Shown piece after piece: positions 7,978-17,006 of a DNA stretch of 43,983 nt. Made by a program: the position numbers and the translations under genes. Origin of the DNA: Clostridia bacterium (GTDB taxonomy: Bacteria > Bacillota > Clostridia > Oscillospirales > Acutalibacteraceae); contig JAKSQJ010000005.1 in the NCBI GenBank assembly GCA_024404195.1, positions 1 to 43,983 of the forward strand, written 5' to 3'. How positions within the stretch are numbered: position 1 is the first letter of the stretch; every line of letters begins with the position of its first letter. Below the pieces are notes generated by a model that had not been told where the DNA came from, did no database searches, and saw only the letters and a list, made by a program, of their open reading frames with translations.

Positions 7978-8042
7978 TTTTATACCTCCGATTAGGTAAA
8001 TTTGAAAAAATTAAAAAATTTTTAAATTTTTTGAATAATGTT

Positions 8043-8071
8043 ATTATATACGCTAATACTTATATTGTCCA
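8043..8071 (-). promoter_or_regulatory. valS promoter
   Basis: The -35 TGGACA (8066-8071), a 17-base spacer and a consensus TATAAT (8043-8048) give a strong sigma-A promoter about 65 bases before the start codon. The leader between them is almost pure A+T. It has an A/T-rich inverted repeat but no T-box motif. Confidence 0.75.
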
Positions 8072-8098
8072 CCCCAAAAATGCAAAAGACATTTTAAG

Positions 8099-8121
8099 TT
8101 CGGGCGGATAAACCGCCTGAA
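8099..8121 (-). terminator. Hairpin after the topoisomerase A gene
   Basis: The arms TTCGGGCGG (8099-8107) and CCGCCTGAA (8113-8121) form a 9-base stem with one G-U-type pair and a 5-base loop. It lies 35 bases after the parC-like stop. The minus-strand tract after it (CTTAAAAT) is a poor U-run; the plus strand has the better one (ATTTTT). Termination here may be partial. Confidence 0.45.
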
Positions 8122-8155
8122 TTTTTACAAATGTGGAAATTTAGGTGGTTTTGCT

Positions 8156-10396
8156 TTATATATCAAGTTTTGTCTGCTCGGCTTTGCCGGTTTGCTTTAA
8201 GCTTCCGGCGGCGGGCAGATTTTTTGTCCTTAATCTATGCTCATCCTCAAGCGTTCCCTTTTCGTAAACCTCGGCGGTATAAAGGCGCTGACCCTTCTTT
8301 TGAGTCATTACCGCAATACCTGCGTTATCCCTTGTCGGTTTAAGCGGAATAAAGGCGGTGTTTACAAGAAGCCGTCTGCCATTTGTTGAGGTAAGAAGAA
8401 TATCGCAGTCCTCCGAAAAGCAGAAAACGGTATGAAGAATATGCTTATTTGAATATGCGGAAATAAGTTTTTTGCGGTTGGTTTTGGTAGCATAGGAAGA
8501 TAAAGGCACCTTTGAAATTCTGCCGTTTTCAAAGATAAAGAGCATAAATCCGCTGTAATCCTTTGTTTCAACCATATAAACGGAGGATTCGCCCTGCTCA
8601 TACTCAAGTTTACCTGCAACAAAGTCGCCCAAAACACTCGCTTTTCCGTCGGAAAAATCGGAAACTCTGCTCTTATAAACCTGCGCTTTATCGGTAAAGA
8701 ATAAAAGCTCCTTATCGTTTGAGGACTCAATAATCTGGGTTATTTCGTCGCCCTCTTTAAGCTTTTGCTCACCGCTCATTCTAAGCGACTGCGGAGTAAT
8801 TTTCTTAAAGTAGCCGTCCTTTGTAAAGAAAAGCGTTACGGGAGAATCGTCAACCGGCTCAATATAGCCGTCGTTTGCGTCCTCCTCGTATGAGATTATC
8901 TTGGTTTTTCTCTCGGCGCCGTATTTCTTAATAACCTCGTTAAGTTCGTTTATTATTATGCGCTTAATCTTTGACTTTGAAGATAGAGTTGCCTCTAATT
9001 CTTCAATTTCGTTTTGAAGTCCCTCAATATCTTCCAATCGCTTTAAGATATACTCTTTGTTAAGGTGGCGCAATTTTATTTCGGCAACATATTCCGCCTG
9101 TTCCTCGTCAATTCCGAAGCCAATCATAAGGTTTGGAACGACCTCTTTTTCCTCGGCGGTTTCACGGACGATTTTTATCGCCTTATCAATATCAAGAAGT
9201 ATCTTTTCCATACCCTTTAAGAGATGTAATTTCTTCTTATCCTTATCAAGACGGAAATATACCCTTCTTCTTATACATTCTTCTCTGAATGCAACCCATT
9301 CGCTTATGATTTCCCTTACGCCCATAACTCTCGGAGACCCTGCGATAAGGATATTGAAATTGCAGGAAAAACTATCCTGAAGCGGAGTAAGCTTAAAGAG
9401 TTTTTTCATAAGAAGCTCGGGGTCGGCGCCTCGCTTTAAGTCAATGGTGATTTTAAGACCGTCAAGGTCGGTTTCGTCACGGATATCGTTAATTTCGGTT
9501 ACCTTTTTAAGCTTGGCAAGTTCAACAACCCGCTCAATTATTTGTTCAACCGTTGCGGTAGGGGGAATTTCGGTAATATCTATACAGTTATTGGACTTAT
9601 CATCGGAATAAACGCGCCTTATTTGGAAGCTTCCTCTGCCCGTTTCGTAAAGCTTTGCAATTTCGTCTCGGTTATATAAAAGCTCACCGCCTATTGAAAA
9701 ATCGGGAGCAATAAGCGTATCGGCGATATTTATATCGTTATCCTTTATATACTCAATGGTAGTTTCGCAAACCTCTTTAAGATTAAAGGAACAAATTGAG
9801 CTTGCCATACCTGCGGCAATACCTAAATTGGTATTGACAAGAATGGTCGGAAATGTAACGGGGAAAAGCACCGGCTCTTTCATCGTTGCATCATAGTTAT
9901 CAACGAAATCAACGGTGTCCTTATCAATATCGGAAAAAAGCTCGGCGGCAATCGGCGCCAATTTTGCCTCGGTATAACGGGCGGCGGCGCATTGCATATC
10001 CCTTGAATATGACTTACCGAACGAGCCCTTTGAACGGACAAACGGGTGCAAAAGCGCTCCGTTACCCTCGGAAAGACGGACCATTGTATCGTAAATTGCG
10101 GCGTCGCCGTGGGGGTTAAGCTGCATAGTTCTGCCGACAATGTTTGCCGATTTTATGGTATTTCCGTTTAGAAGTCCCATATTATACATAGTGTAGAGAA
10201 GTTTCCTGTGCGACGGCTTAAATCCGTCAATTTCGGGTATGGCACGGGAAACGATAACGCTCATCGCATAGGGCATAAAGTTGGTTTTTAAGGTATCGGT
10301 TACGGGTTGCTCAACAACCGTTCCCGCCCCTGCGATATAGGCGTTTGCTCTGTTCTTTTTAGGTTTTGGTTCTGAAATTTTCTTTCTCGGAGCCAT
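8156..10396 (-). CDS. parC: Type IIA topoisomerase subunit A, topoisomerase IV-like (ParC)
   Basis: This 746-residue protein has the breakage-reunion core with catalytic Tyr141 in AAARYTEAK and the NPHGDAAIYD helix at 95-103. The C-terminus has beta-pinwheel blades such as FFTKDGYFKKI and FIFENGRISKV. No GyrA-box (QRRGGKG) is visible and the tail is short, so decatenation/relaxation rather than supercoiling is expected. The position matching GyrA Ser83 is Ala99, while Asp103 matches Asp87. The segment after the core reads GIAAGMASSICSFNL where gyrases have IPPHNL. It follows the B subunit by 16 bases. It could be named as a second GyrA paralogue; the topoisomerase IV call rests on the missing box. 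Confidence 0.85.
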   Translation of the reverse strand: MAPRKKISEPKPKKNRANAYIAGAGTVVEQPVTDTLKTNFMPYAMSVIVSRAIPEIDGFKPSHRKLLYTMYNMGLLNGNTIKSANIVGRTMQLNPHGDAAIYDTMVRLSEGNGALLHPFVRSKGSFGKSYSRDMQCAAARYTEAKLAPIAAELFSDIDKDTVDFVDNYDATMKEPVLFPVTFPTILVNTNLGIAAGMASSICSFNLKEVCETTIEYIKDNDINIADTLIAPDFSIGGELLYNRDEIAKLYETGRGSFQIRRVYSDDKSNNCIDITEIPPTATVEQIIERVVELAKLKKVTEINDIRDETDLDGLKITIDLKRGADPELLMKKLFKLTPLQDSFSCNFNILIAGSPRVMGVREIISEWVAFREECIRRRVYFRLDKDKKKLHLLKGMEKILLDIDKAIKIVRETAEEKEVVPNLMIGFGIDEEQAEYVAEIKLRHLNKEYILKRLEDIEGLQNEIEELEATLSSKSKIKRIIINELNEVIKKYGAERKTKIISYEEDANDGYIEPVDDSPVTLFFTKDGYFKKITPQSLRMSGEQKLKEGDEITQIIESSNDKELLFFTDKAQVYKSRVSDFSDGKASVLGDFVAGKLEYEQGESSVYMVETKDYSGFMLFIFENGRISKVPLSSYATKTNRKKLISAYSNKHILHTVFCFSEDCDILLTSTNGRRLLVNTAFIPLKPTRDNAGIAVMTQKKGQRLYTAEVYEKGTLEDEHRLRTKNLPAAGSLKQTGKAEQTKLDI

Positions 10397-10412
10397 TAAA
10401 ATATCTCCTTTT

Positions 10413-12395
10413 TTAACTTAAATCGGCATCATCCATATAAAGATAGCCGTTTTCCGAAATATAATCTTTTCTGCCCTGAAGATTATCGCCTAAAAGCAAA
10501 TCAAACATATCGCTCGTTTTTTCCGCATCCTCGGGCAAAACCTTAACAAGCCGTCTTGTTTCGGGGTTCATGGTTGTAAGGTTCATCATATCGGGTTGGT
10601 TTTCGCCGAGTCCCTTTGAGCGCTGTAAATTATACTTTTCTTTGCCGATTTTTTGGAGAATTTCATTTTTTTCGTTCTCGTCATAGGCAAAATAGGTCAT
10701 ATCCTTCGTGCCGATTTCATAAAGAGGAGTTTCGGCGATAAAGACCTTGCCCTCGGTAATAAGCGTCGGCATAAGGCGGTAAATCATCGTAAGAATCAGA
10801 GTTCTTATATGGAAGCCGTCAACATCGGCATCGGTGCAAATAATAATCTTATTCCAACGAAGATTATTTATATCAAAGTTTGATAAACTCTTGTTTGCCT
10901 TTGACTTAACCTCAACTCCGCAACCGAGCACTTTAAGTAGGTCGGTTATGATTTCGCTTTTGAAAATCTTATCGTATTCCGATTTTAAGCAGTTAAGGAT
11001 TTTACCTCTAACGGGCATAACCGCCTGAAAAGCGGCATCTCTTGCGAGTTTGCAGGAGCCGAGCGCCGAGTCACCCTCAACGATATAGAGTTCTCTTTCG
11101 CTGACCTCTTTACTGCGGCAGTCAACGAATTTTTGAACTCTGTCAACCATTGAATTGCTCGTTTGAAGCGTCTTTTTGATGTTAATTCTCTCTTTTTCGC
11201 TTCGCTCACGGCTTCTTTTGTTTATTAGAATTTGGTCGGCGATTTTATCGGCTTCCGCCTTGTTTTCAATAAAGTAAATTTCAAGCTGATGACGCAAAAA
11301 TTCGGTCATCGCATCGCAAATAAACTTGTTTGTTATGGATTTTTTGGTCTGATTTTCATAAGAAGTAAGGGTTGAAAAGGAGGAAATAACAAGCACAAGA
11401 CATTCCTCAACATCGGAGAATGTTATCTTGCTTTCACCCGATTTATACTTATTCGTGCTTTTAAGATAGGCATCAATCTGCGCAACAAAGGCATTGCGGA
11501 CCGCCTTTTCGGGAGCGCCGCCATGTTCAAGCCACGAAGAATTATGGTAATACTCCTTTAAGGTATGAAGATTTGAGAAGGTAAGCGCCGCATTTATCTT
11601 AACCTTATATTCGGGCTTGTCCTCTCTGTCTCTGCCCTTTCTTTCGGTATGCCAAACCTGAATGTCCGTCAGTTTTTCCTCGCCGACAAAATCGGCAACA
11701 TAGTCGGAAATACCGTTTTCAAAACGGATTTCTGTATTGATAAAACGGGCGCCCTGCTGTTCCTTAAAAACAAACAAAAGACCGTCATTTACAATGGCTT
11801 GACGCTTTAAAATATCAAGAAAATACTCCTTCGGAATATTAACATCGGTAAAGACATCAATATCGGGCTTCCACTTGATTTTTGTTCCCGTTTCCTTACC
11901 ATCAAACGGCTCTTTTTTAAGACCGCCTATATTAAAGCCCTTTTCAAAATGAAGGTTATATTTATAGCCGTCTCGCTTTATTTCAACATCCATATACTCG
12001 GCGGAATACTGCGTAGCGCAAAGTCCCAAACCGTTAAGACCTACGGAATATTCATAGTTATCGCCGTCGTTGGTGTTATACTTACCGCCTGCATAAAGTT
12101 CGCAAAAAACAAGCTCCCAGTTATAGCACTGTTCTTTTTCGTTAAAGTCAACGGGGCAGCCTCTGCCGAAGTCCTGCACTTCTACAGAGCCGTCGGTATA
12201 AAGGGAAACATTGATTTTTTTACCGTAACCCTCTCTTGCCTCGTCTATTGAATTGGATATTATTTCAAAAACGGAATGTTCGCATCCGTCAAGACCGTCC
12301 GACCCGAAAATAACACCGGGGCGCTTTCTTACTCTGTCGGGGCCGTCTAATTTCTGGATACTTTCGTTACCGTATTCAGCAGTTTTTTTAGCCAA
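10413..12395 (-). CDS. parE: Type IIA topoisomerase subunit B, topoisomerase IV-like (ParE)
   Basis: This 660-residue protein has a GHKL ATPase domain, a transducer and a TOPRIM domain with EGDS (440-443) and DADVDG (522-527). The N-box FEIISNSIDE (43-52) is normal. Several motifs deviate: QDFGRGCPV (74-82) for DNGRGIPV, VGLNGLG (118-124) for GGLHGVG, EGDSALGSCKLARD for EGDSAGGSAKxGRD, and RSKGLGE for RYKGLGE. It forms the ATP-driven heterotetramer with the A subunit encoded next. The start appears to be TTG at 12395-12393, 8 bases after an AAAGGAA site; no better ATG fits the conserved N-terminus. It is probably the chromosome's second type IIA enzyme. Confidence 0.87.
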   Translation of the reverse strand: MAKKTAEYGNESIQKLDGPDRVRKRPGVIFGSDGLDGCEHSVFEIISNSIDEAREGYGKKINVSLYTDGSVEVQDFGRGCPVDFNEKEQCYNWELVFCELYAGGKYNTNDGDNYEYSVGLNGLGLCATQYSAEYMDVEIKRDGYKYNLHFEKGFNIGGLKKEPFDGKETGTKIKWKPDIDVFTDVNIPKEYFLDILKRQAIVNDGLLFVFKEQQGARFINTEIRFENGISDYVADFVGEEKLTDIQVWHTERKGRDREDKPEYKVKINAALTFSNLHTLKEYYHNSSWLEHGGAPEKAVRNAFVAQIDAYLKSTNKYKSGESKITFSDVEECLVLVISSFSTLTSYENQTKKSITNKFICDAMTEFLRHQLEIYFIENKAEADKIADQILINKRSRERSEKERINIKKTLQTSNSMVDRVQKFVDCRSKEVSERELYIVEGDSALGSCKLARDAAFQAVMPVRGKILNCLKSEYDKIFKSEIITDLLKVLGCGVEVKSKANKSLSNFDINNLRWNKIIICTDADVDGFHIRTLILTMIYRLMPTLITEGKVFIAETPLYEIGTKDMTYFAYDENEKNEILQKIGKEKYNLQRSKGLGENQPDMMNLTTMNPETRRLVKVLPEDAEKTSDMFDLLLGDNLQGRKDYISENGYLYMDDADLS

Positions 12396-12429
12396 AATAT
12401 CCGTTCCTTTCGTAATTTATTCAAAACTT

Positions 12430-12459
12430 ATTATACACCATATATTGTGCCTTCGTCAA
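12430..12459 (-). promoter_or_regulatory. parE-parC promoter
   Basis: The -35 TTGACG (12454-12459), an 18-base spacer and a consensus TATAAT (12430-12435) lie 35 bases upstream of the TTG start. The spacer holds an imperfect palindrome, CACAATATATGGTG in minus sense, similar to the perfect palindrome at 92-105. Confidence 0.7.
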
Positions 12460-12529
12460 GCAAAACTACAAAATAAATAGGATTACTGCGGCGTATTATA
12501 AAACTTTATGCCGAAAGCGCTAAAAAGCA

Positions 12530-12558
12530 TTGAAAATTTTTGCTTTATATGTTATTAT
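12530..12558 (+). promoter_or_regulatory. Promoter of the murI-lysA operon
   Basis: The -35 TTGAAA (12530-12535), a 17-base spacer and TATTAT (12553-12558) lie 54 bases before the murI start. It is the only clear promoter I see ahead of the eleven closely packed plus-strand genes, and it is divergent from the parE promoter about 70 bases away. Confidence 0.68.
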
Positions 12559-12612
12559 TATATAACTTGTTATTATTGAATAAATTATCCTATAAAAAGG
12601 TGGTGTTGCCTT

Positions 12613-13425
12613 ATGTCCGATAATAGACCCATAGGTATTTTTGATTCGGGACTCGGCGGTTTAACCGTCACAAAGGAAATCATAAGGTGTTTACCAAATG
12701 AAGATATCGTTTATTTCGGCGATACAAGCAGGGTTCCTTACGGAACAAAGGGCGCACAAACGATAAAGCGATATGCCAAAGAGGACGAAAGGTTTTTACT
12801 TTCAAAGGATGTAAAGCTTATCGTTGCCGCCTGCGGCACCGTTTCTTCGGTTGCTCCCGATACGGCGCTTGATTTACCCGTTCCCTTTATTGAGGTTATT
12901 TCCCATTCGGTTGATGCGGCAATAAAGGCAACAAAAAATAAAAAAATCGGTGTTCTTGCCACCGCCGCAACCATTAAAAGCGGCGCTCATAAGAATAAAA
13001 TTCTTAAAAAAATGCCCGATGCATTAGTTACAGAAGTCAGCGGCTCGCTGTTGGTATCTCTCGTTGAGGAGGGCTTTACCGACAAGAATGACCCCTTAAC
13101 CCTTGAAGCCGTCAAAAAATATGTTAAGCCGTTTATTGAAAATAAGGTTGATACCGTTATTTTAGGTTGCACTCATTTTCCGATTATCGCCGAAGCGATA
13201 AGCAAGGTTTTAGGCGAAAATGTTACGCTTATAAATATGGGGGTTGCGACCGCCTTAGCGGTAAAGGAAACCCTTTGCCGACTTGACCTACTGAACAATT
13301 CGGGAGGAAACCACCGTTTTTATGTAAGCGATAAGGGTGCAGAGTTTAAGAAAACCGCCTCTATCCTTTTAGGCGAAGAAATAGACGAAAACAACATAGA
13401 AACGGCAGTAATAGATACGATATGA
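12613..13425 (+). CDS. murI: Glutamate racemase
   Basis: This 270-residue enzyme converts L-glutamate to D-glutamate for peptidoglycan. It has the substrate motif IFDSGLGGLTV (9-19), catalytic Cys74 in AACGTVSS and catalytic Cys186 in LGCTHFP. Most MurI proteins have ACNTASA around the first cysteine; here Asn is replaced by Gly75. The ribosome site AAGGTGGTG precedes the ATG. It is first in a long operon that also ends in cell-wall precursor genes (dapF, lysA). The 3' end overlaps the next start by 4 bases. Confidence 0.93.
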   Translation: MSDNRPIGIFDSGLGGLTVTKEIIRCLPNEDIVYFGDTSRVPYGTKGAQTIKRYAKEDERFLLSKDVKLIVAACGTVSSVAPDTALDLPVPFIEVISHSVDAAIKATKNKKIGVLATAATIKSGAHKNKILKKMPDALVTEVSGSLLVSLVEEGFTDKNDPLTLEAVKKYVKPFIENKVDTVILGCTHFPIIAEAISKVLGENVTLINMGVATALAVKETLCRLDLLNNSGGNHRFYVSDKGAEFKKTASILLGEEIDENNIETAVIDTI

Positions 13426-13841
13426 AAAAAGTCAGTATAACCGTCATCGGTGTTCAAGGCGTTGACGGGCAAAAAGAAAGAGTCACGACAAAAAGTATCG
13501 GCACGATAGAAAAAATGGGCAACGGATACCTACTTAAATACTCCGAAAATGCCTCCGCCGATGTGCCCGCTGTTTCCACCGAGCTTTTAGTCCGAAGTGA
13601 CAAAACCGCCACCCTTACAAGAAACGGCGGAATTAAATCAAAACTCATAATAAGCGAGGGTAAATCAAGCAACTGCTTGTATTCCACCCCCGTCGGAAGT
13701 ATAAATTTAACCGTTACGGGCGAAAGAGTAAACTACCGCCTTACCGAAATGACGGGCGAAATGTATCTTTCCTACAAGATAAGCCAAAACGGTAATCTAA
13801 TAAGCAAAAACGAAGTCAGAATAATAATAAAAGAGGTTTAA
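13422..13841 (+). CDS. ywiB: DUF1934 (YwiB-like) beta-barrel protein
   Basis: This 139-residue protein starts MKKVSITVIGVQ and has the alternating beta-strand pattern of the DUF1934/YwiB family, a calycin-like small barrel of unknown function. In Bacillus and many Firmicutes it lies directly before argS, as here (2-base gap), and this gene order is the main support for the name. No catalytic motif, signal peptide or membrane segment is seen. The overlap with murI (ATGA) suggests translational coupling. Confidence 0.8.
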   Translation: MKKVSITVIGVQGVDGQKERVTTKSIGTIEKMGNGYLLKYSENASADVPAVSTELLVRSDKTATLTRNGGIKSKLIISEGKSSNCLYSTPVGSINLTVTGERVNYRLTEMTGEMYLSYKISQNGNLISKNEVRIIIKEV

Positions 13842-13843
13842 AA

Positions 13844-15535
13844 ATGTCTTTAATAGTAAAAAAAGCAAAAGAACAAATCAAAAATTTAATAACCGGCGCC
13901 GCTTTTACTGCGACAGAAAAGGAAGAACTGCCGAAATGCGATGCTCTTCCCGATTTCAAAATAGAGGTGCCCTCATCAAGAGAGCACGGCGACTATGCCG
14001 TTAATGCGGCGCTTGTCTGGTCAAAGAGTTTTCATAATGCTCCGAGAAAAATTGCCGAAATTTTAACCGCAAATATGGATTTTGACGGCACTTATATTGA
14101 CCGTTTTGAAATTGCGGGACCCGGTTTTATCAACTTCTTTTTGAATGATGACTACTATGCCGATATCGTTCTTGATGTTGCGGATAAAAAGGAAAACTAC
14201 GGTAAAAGCGATTTCGGCGAGGGCAAAAGGGTTTTGGTTGAGTTTGTTTCGGCAAACCCGACGGGACCTATGCATATAGGTAACGCAAGAGGCGGCGCTT
14301 TGGGCGACTGTCTTGCCGCCGTTTTGGAAGCCGCAGGATATTATACCGAAAGAGAATTTTATATAAACGATGCAGGTAACCAAATTAACAAGTTCGGTTT
14401 ATCGCTTGATATAAGATACCGTCAGATTTTCGGTGACAAGGAAGAAATGCCCGAAGATTCTTACCACGGCGAAGATATTATTAACCACGCAAAAGCATTT
14501 GCCGAAAAGTATGGCGACAGTTATGTTTCGAAAAGCGAGGAAGAAAGAAAAGCGGCGCTCGTTTCGTTTGCGCTTCCTAAAAACATTAAGGGACTTGAAA
14601 ACGACCTGTTAAAATACCGTATCAAATATAACACCTGGTTTAAGGAAAGCACTCTTCACGAAAACGGAGAGGCAAAAAGAATAATTGAGCTTCTTAAAGA
14701 GAGCGGACACACTTACGAGCAGGAGGGTGCTTTATGGTTTAAGGCAACCGATTTCGGTTGCGATAAGGACTTTGTTTTAGTCCGTGCAAACGGTTTTCCG
14801 ACCTATGTTGTTCCCGATATTGCATACCATTATAACAAGTTAGAGGTCAGAAAATTTGATAAAGCCATTGATATTTTAGGTGCCGACCACCACGGTTATG
14901 TTCCCCGTCTTAAAGCGGCTTTGACGGCTCTCGGCGTTAATGCCGACCGTCTTGATGCCGTTTTAATGCAGATGGTTCGTTTAGTCCGTGACGGCGAGGT
15001 AATAAAGGCGTCAAAGCGTTCGGGCAAGGCAATTACTCTTGTTACACTTCTTGACGAAGTGCCGATAGATGCCGCAAGATTTTTCTTTAACCTTCGTGAG
15101 CCCAACAGTCATTTTGATTTTGACCTTGACCTTGCGGTAAGCGAATCAAGCAACAACCCCGTTTACTATGTTCAGTATGCCTATGCGAGAATTTGCAGTA
15201 TTATGAGAAATCTTGAAGCCGAGGGCATAAAGATAAGGGATTGTTCAAGGGAAGAATTAAAGCTTCTTAAAACTCCCGAAGAAAGAGAGCTTATTTTACA
15301 TATTGCCGCTTTCACCGACGAAATTATTGCGTCGGCAAAAACCTACGACCCTGCAAGAATTACACATTATGTTTTTGAACTTGCGACAAAGTTCCATAAA
15401 TTCTATGCCGCCTGCCGGGTAAAAGACGAAAACGAGGCGCTTATGTTTGCAAGAATTATGCTTTGTAAGGATACGGCAACGGTAATTAAGAATGTTCTTG
15501 ATATGCTTAAAATTACCGCACCCGAAAAGATGTAA
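13844..15535 (+). CDS. argS: Arginyl-tRNA synthetase
   Basis: This 563-residue class I synthetase has an N-terminal Add-1 domain (about 1-110), the HIGH motif as PTGPMHIGNARGGALG (HIGN at 144-147), and the ILGADHHGYVPRLKAAL region near 345. A canonical KMSKS is not obvious; the segment VIKASKRSGKAI near 386 takes its place, as in many ArgRS proteins. The C-terminal DALR-type anticodon-binding domain (NPVYYVQYAYARI near 435) is present. It charges tRNA-Arg in the cytoplasm. It is tightly packed between the DUF1934 gene and pncB. Confidence 0.97.
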   Translation: MSLIVKKAKEQIKNLITGAAFTATEKEELPKCDALPDFKIEVPSSREHGDYAVNAALVWSKSFHNAPRKIAEILTANMDFDGTYIDRFEIAGPGFINFFLNDDYYADIVLDVADKKENYGKSDFGEGKRVLVEFVSANPTGPMHIGNARGGALGDCLAAVLEAAGYYTEREFYINDAGNQINKFGLSLDIRYRQIFGDKEEMPEDSYHGEDIINHAKAFAEKYGDSYVSKSEEERKAALVSFALPKNIKGLENDLLKYRIKYNTWFKESTLHENGEAKRIIELLKESGHTYEQEGALWFKATDFGCDKDFVLVRANGFPTYVVPDIAYHYNKLEVRKFDKAIDILGADHHGYVPRLKAALTALGVNADRLDAVLMQMVRLVRDGEVIKASKRSGKAITLVTLLDEVPIDAARFFFNLREPNSHFDFDLDLAVSESSNNPVYYVQYAYARICSIMRNLEAEGIKIRDCSREELKLLKTPEERELILHIAAFTDEIIASAKTYDPARITHYVFELATKFHKFYAACRVKDENEALMFARIMLCKDTATVIKNVLDMLKITAPEKM

Positions 15536-15545
15536 GGAGAACAAA

Positions 15546-17006
15546 ATGAAAGTTGATAACCGCAATCTTACGATATTGATGGACTTATACGAGCTTACCA
15601 TGGCAAACGGTATTTTTGAGGGCGAGTATAAGGACACCGTAACATATTTTGATATGTTTTTCAGGCGGGTTCCCGATAACGGCGGTTTTGCCATAATGGC
15701 AGGGGTTGAGCAGTTAATTGAATATCTTAACGACCTGCATTTTGACGAAAGCGATATTGAGTATCTTAAAGGTTTGAATCTTTTTTCTGAAGATTTTATT
15801 GATTATCTCAGCGATTTTAAGTTTTCCTGCGATGTTTGGGCAGTTCCCGAGGGAACACCTATCTTTCCGCAGGAGCCGATTGTTACGGTAAAGGGCCCCG
15901 TTATGCAATGTATGATGGTTGAAACTATGCTTCTTTTGATTATCAATCATCAGTCGCTTATTGCAACAAAAGCCAACCGTATCGTTACCGCCGCAAACGG
16001 CAGACCCGTTATGGAATTCGGCGCAAGAAGAGCGCAGGGAGCCGATGCGGCTTATTACGGAGCAAGAGCCGCCGTAATAGGCGGTTGTGTCGGCACTTCG
16101 GATATTAAAACCGCCAAGGATTACGGCGTTACGGCTTCGGGAACTATGGCTCATTCTTGGGTGCAGTTATTTTCCGACGAATATTCGGCATTTAAGGCAT
16201 ACGCCGAGCGTTATCCCGACAGTTGCCTTTTACTTGTTGATACCTATAATGTCCTAAAATCAGGCATTCCCAATGCAATTAAGGTTTTTGACGAGGTATT
16301 AAAGCCGCTCGGAAAACGCCCTCTCGGTATTCGTATTGACAGCGGCGATATTACCTATTTAAGCAAAAAGGCGAGAAAAATGCTTGATGAGGCAGGTTAC
16401 GAGGACTGTAAAATCTGCGTTTCAAACTCTCTTGACGAGTATCTTATAAGGGATATGATTTTCCAAGGGGCGCAGGTTGACAGCTTCGGAGTCGGCGAAC
16501 GGCTTATAACCGCTTCAAGCGAGGCGGTTTTCGGCGGAGTATATAAGCTTGCCGCAACCGAGCTTGACGGTAAAATCACGCCTAAAATAAAGGTAAGCGA
16601 AAACACCGCAAAAATAACCCTTCCGGGCGTTAAAATCCCCTGGCGGCTTTATGACAGAGAAACGGGCAAAGCCATTGCCGATGTTATTACACTTAATAAC
16701 GAAAAAATTGACGACAGCGAGCCATACGAGATTTTTGACCCCGTTTACACCTGGAAAAGAAAAACCGTTGAAAACTTTTTTGCAAAAAAACTTCAGGTTA
16801 AGATTTTTGAAAAGGGAAAGCAGGTTTACTTCTCCCCTTCCATTAAAGAAATCGCAACTTTAAGGGCAGAGTCGGTTGCTTGTCTTTGGGACGAGGTTAC
16901 CCGTTTTGAAAAACCGCATACCTACTATGTTGACCTTTCGGAAGATTTATGGACCCTTCGCAATAATCTTCTTAACGAACTTTCCGACAAAGGAGAAAAA
17001 ATATGA
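15546..17006 (+). CDS. pncB: Nicotinate phosphoribosyltransferase
   Basis: This protein of about 486 residues begins at the ATG at 15546, behind AAGGAGAACAAA; an upstream in-frame start at 15492 lies inside argS and lacks a ribosome site. Motifs of the family include LTILMDLYELTMANG at the N-terminus, the FGARRAQGADAA block near 160 and the phosphoribosyl-binding GIRIDSGDITYLSKKAR near 265. It makes nicotinate mononucleotide from nicotinate and PRPP in NAD salvage. The stop overlaps the start of the lipoprotein gene (ATGA). Confidence 0.95.
   Translation: MKVDNRNLTILMDLYELTMANGIFEGEYKDTVTYFDMFFRRVPDNGGFAIMAGVEQLIEYLNDLHFDESDIEYLKGLNLFSEDFIDYLSDFKFSCDVWAVPEGTPIFPQEPIVTVKGPVMQCMMVETMLLLIINHQSLIATKANRIVTAANGRPVMEFGARRAQGADAAYYGARAAVIGGCVGTSDIKTAKDYGVTASGTMAHSWVQLFSDEYSAFKAYAERYPDSCLLLVDTYNVLKSGIPNAIKVFDEVLKPLGKRPLGIRIDSGDITYLSKKARKMLDEAGYEDCKICVSNSLDEYLIRDMIFQGAQVDSFGVGERLITASSEAVFGGVYKLAATELDGKITPKIKVSENTAKITLPGVKIPWRLYDRETGKAIADVITLNNEKIDDSEPYEIFDPVYTWKRKTVENFFAKKLQVKIFEKGKQVYFSPSIKEIATLRAESVACLWDEVTRFEKPHTYYVDLSEDLWTLRNNLLNELSDKGEKI

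Noticed and set aside
7978..8155. T-box riboswitch ahead of valS
   Set aside because: The leader is short and almost all A+T, and lacks the conserved T-box sequence (AGGGTGG type) and an antiterminator-sized fold.
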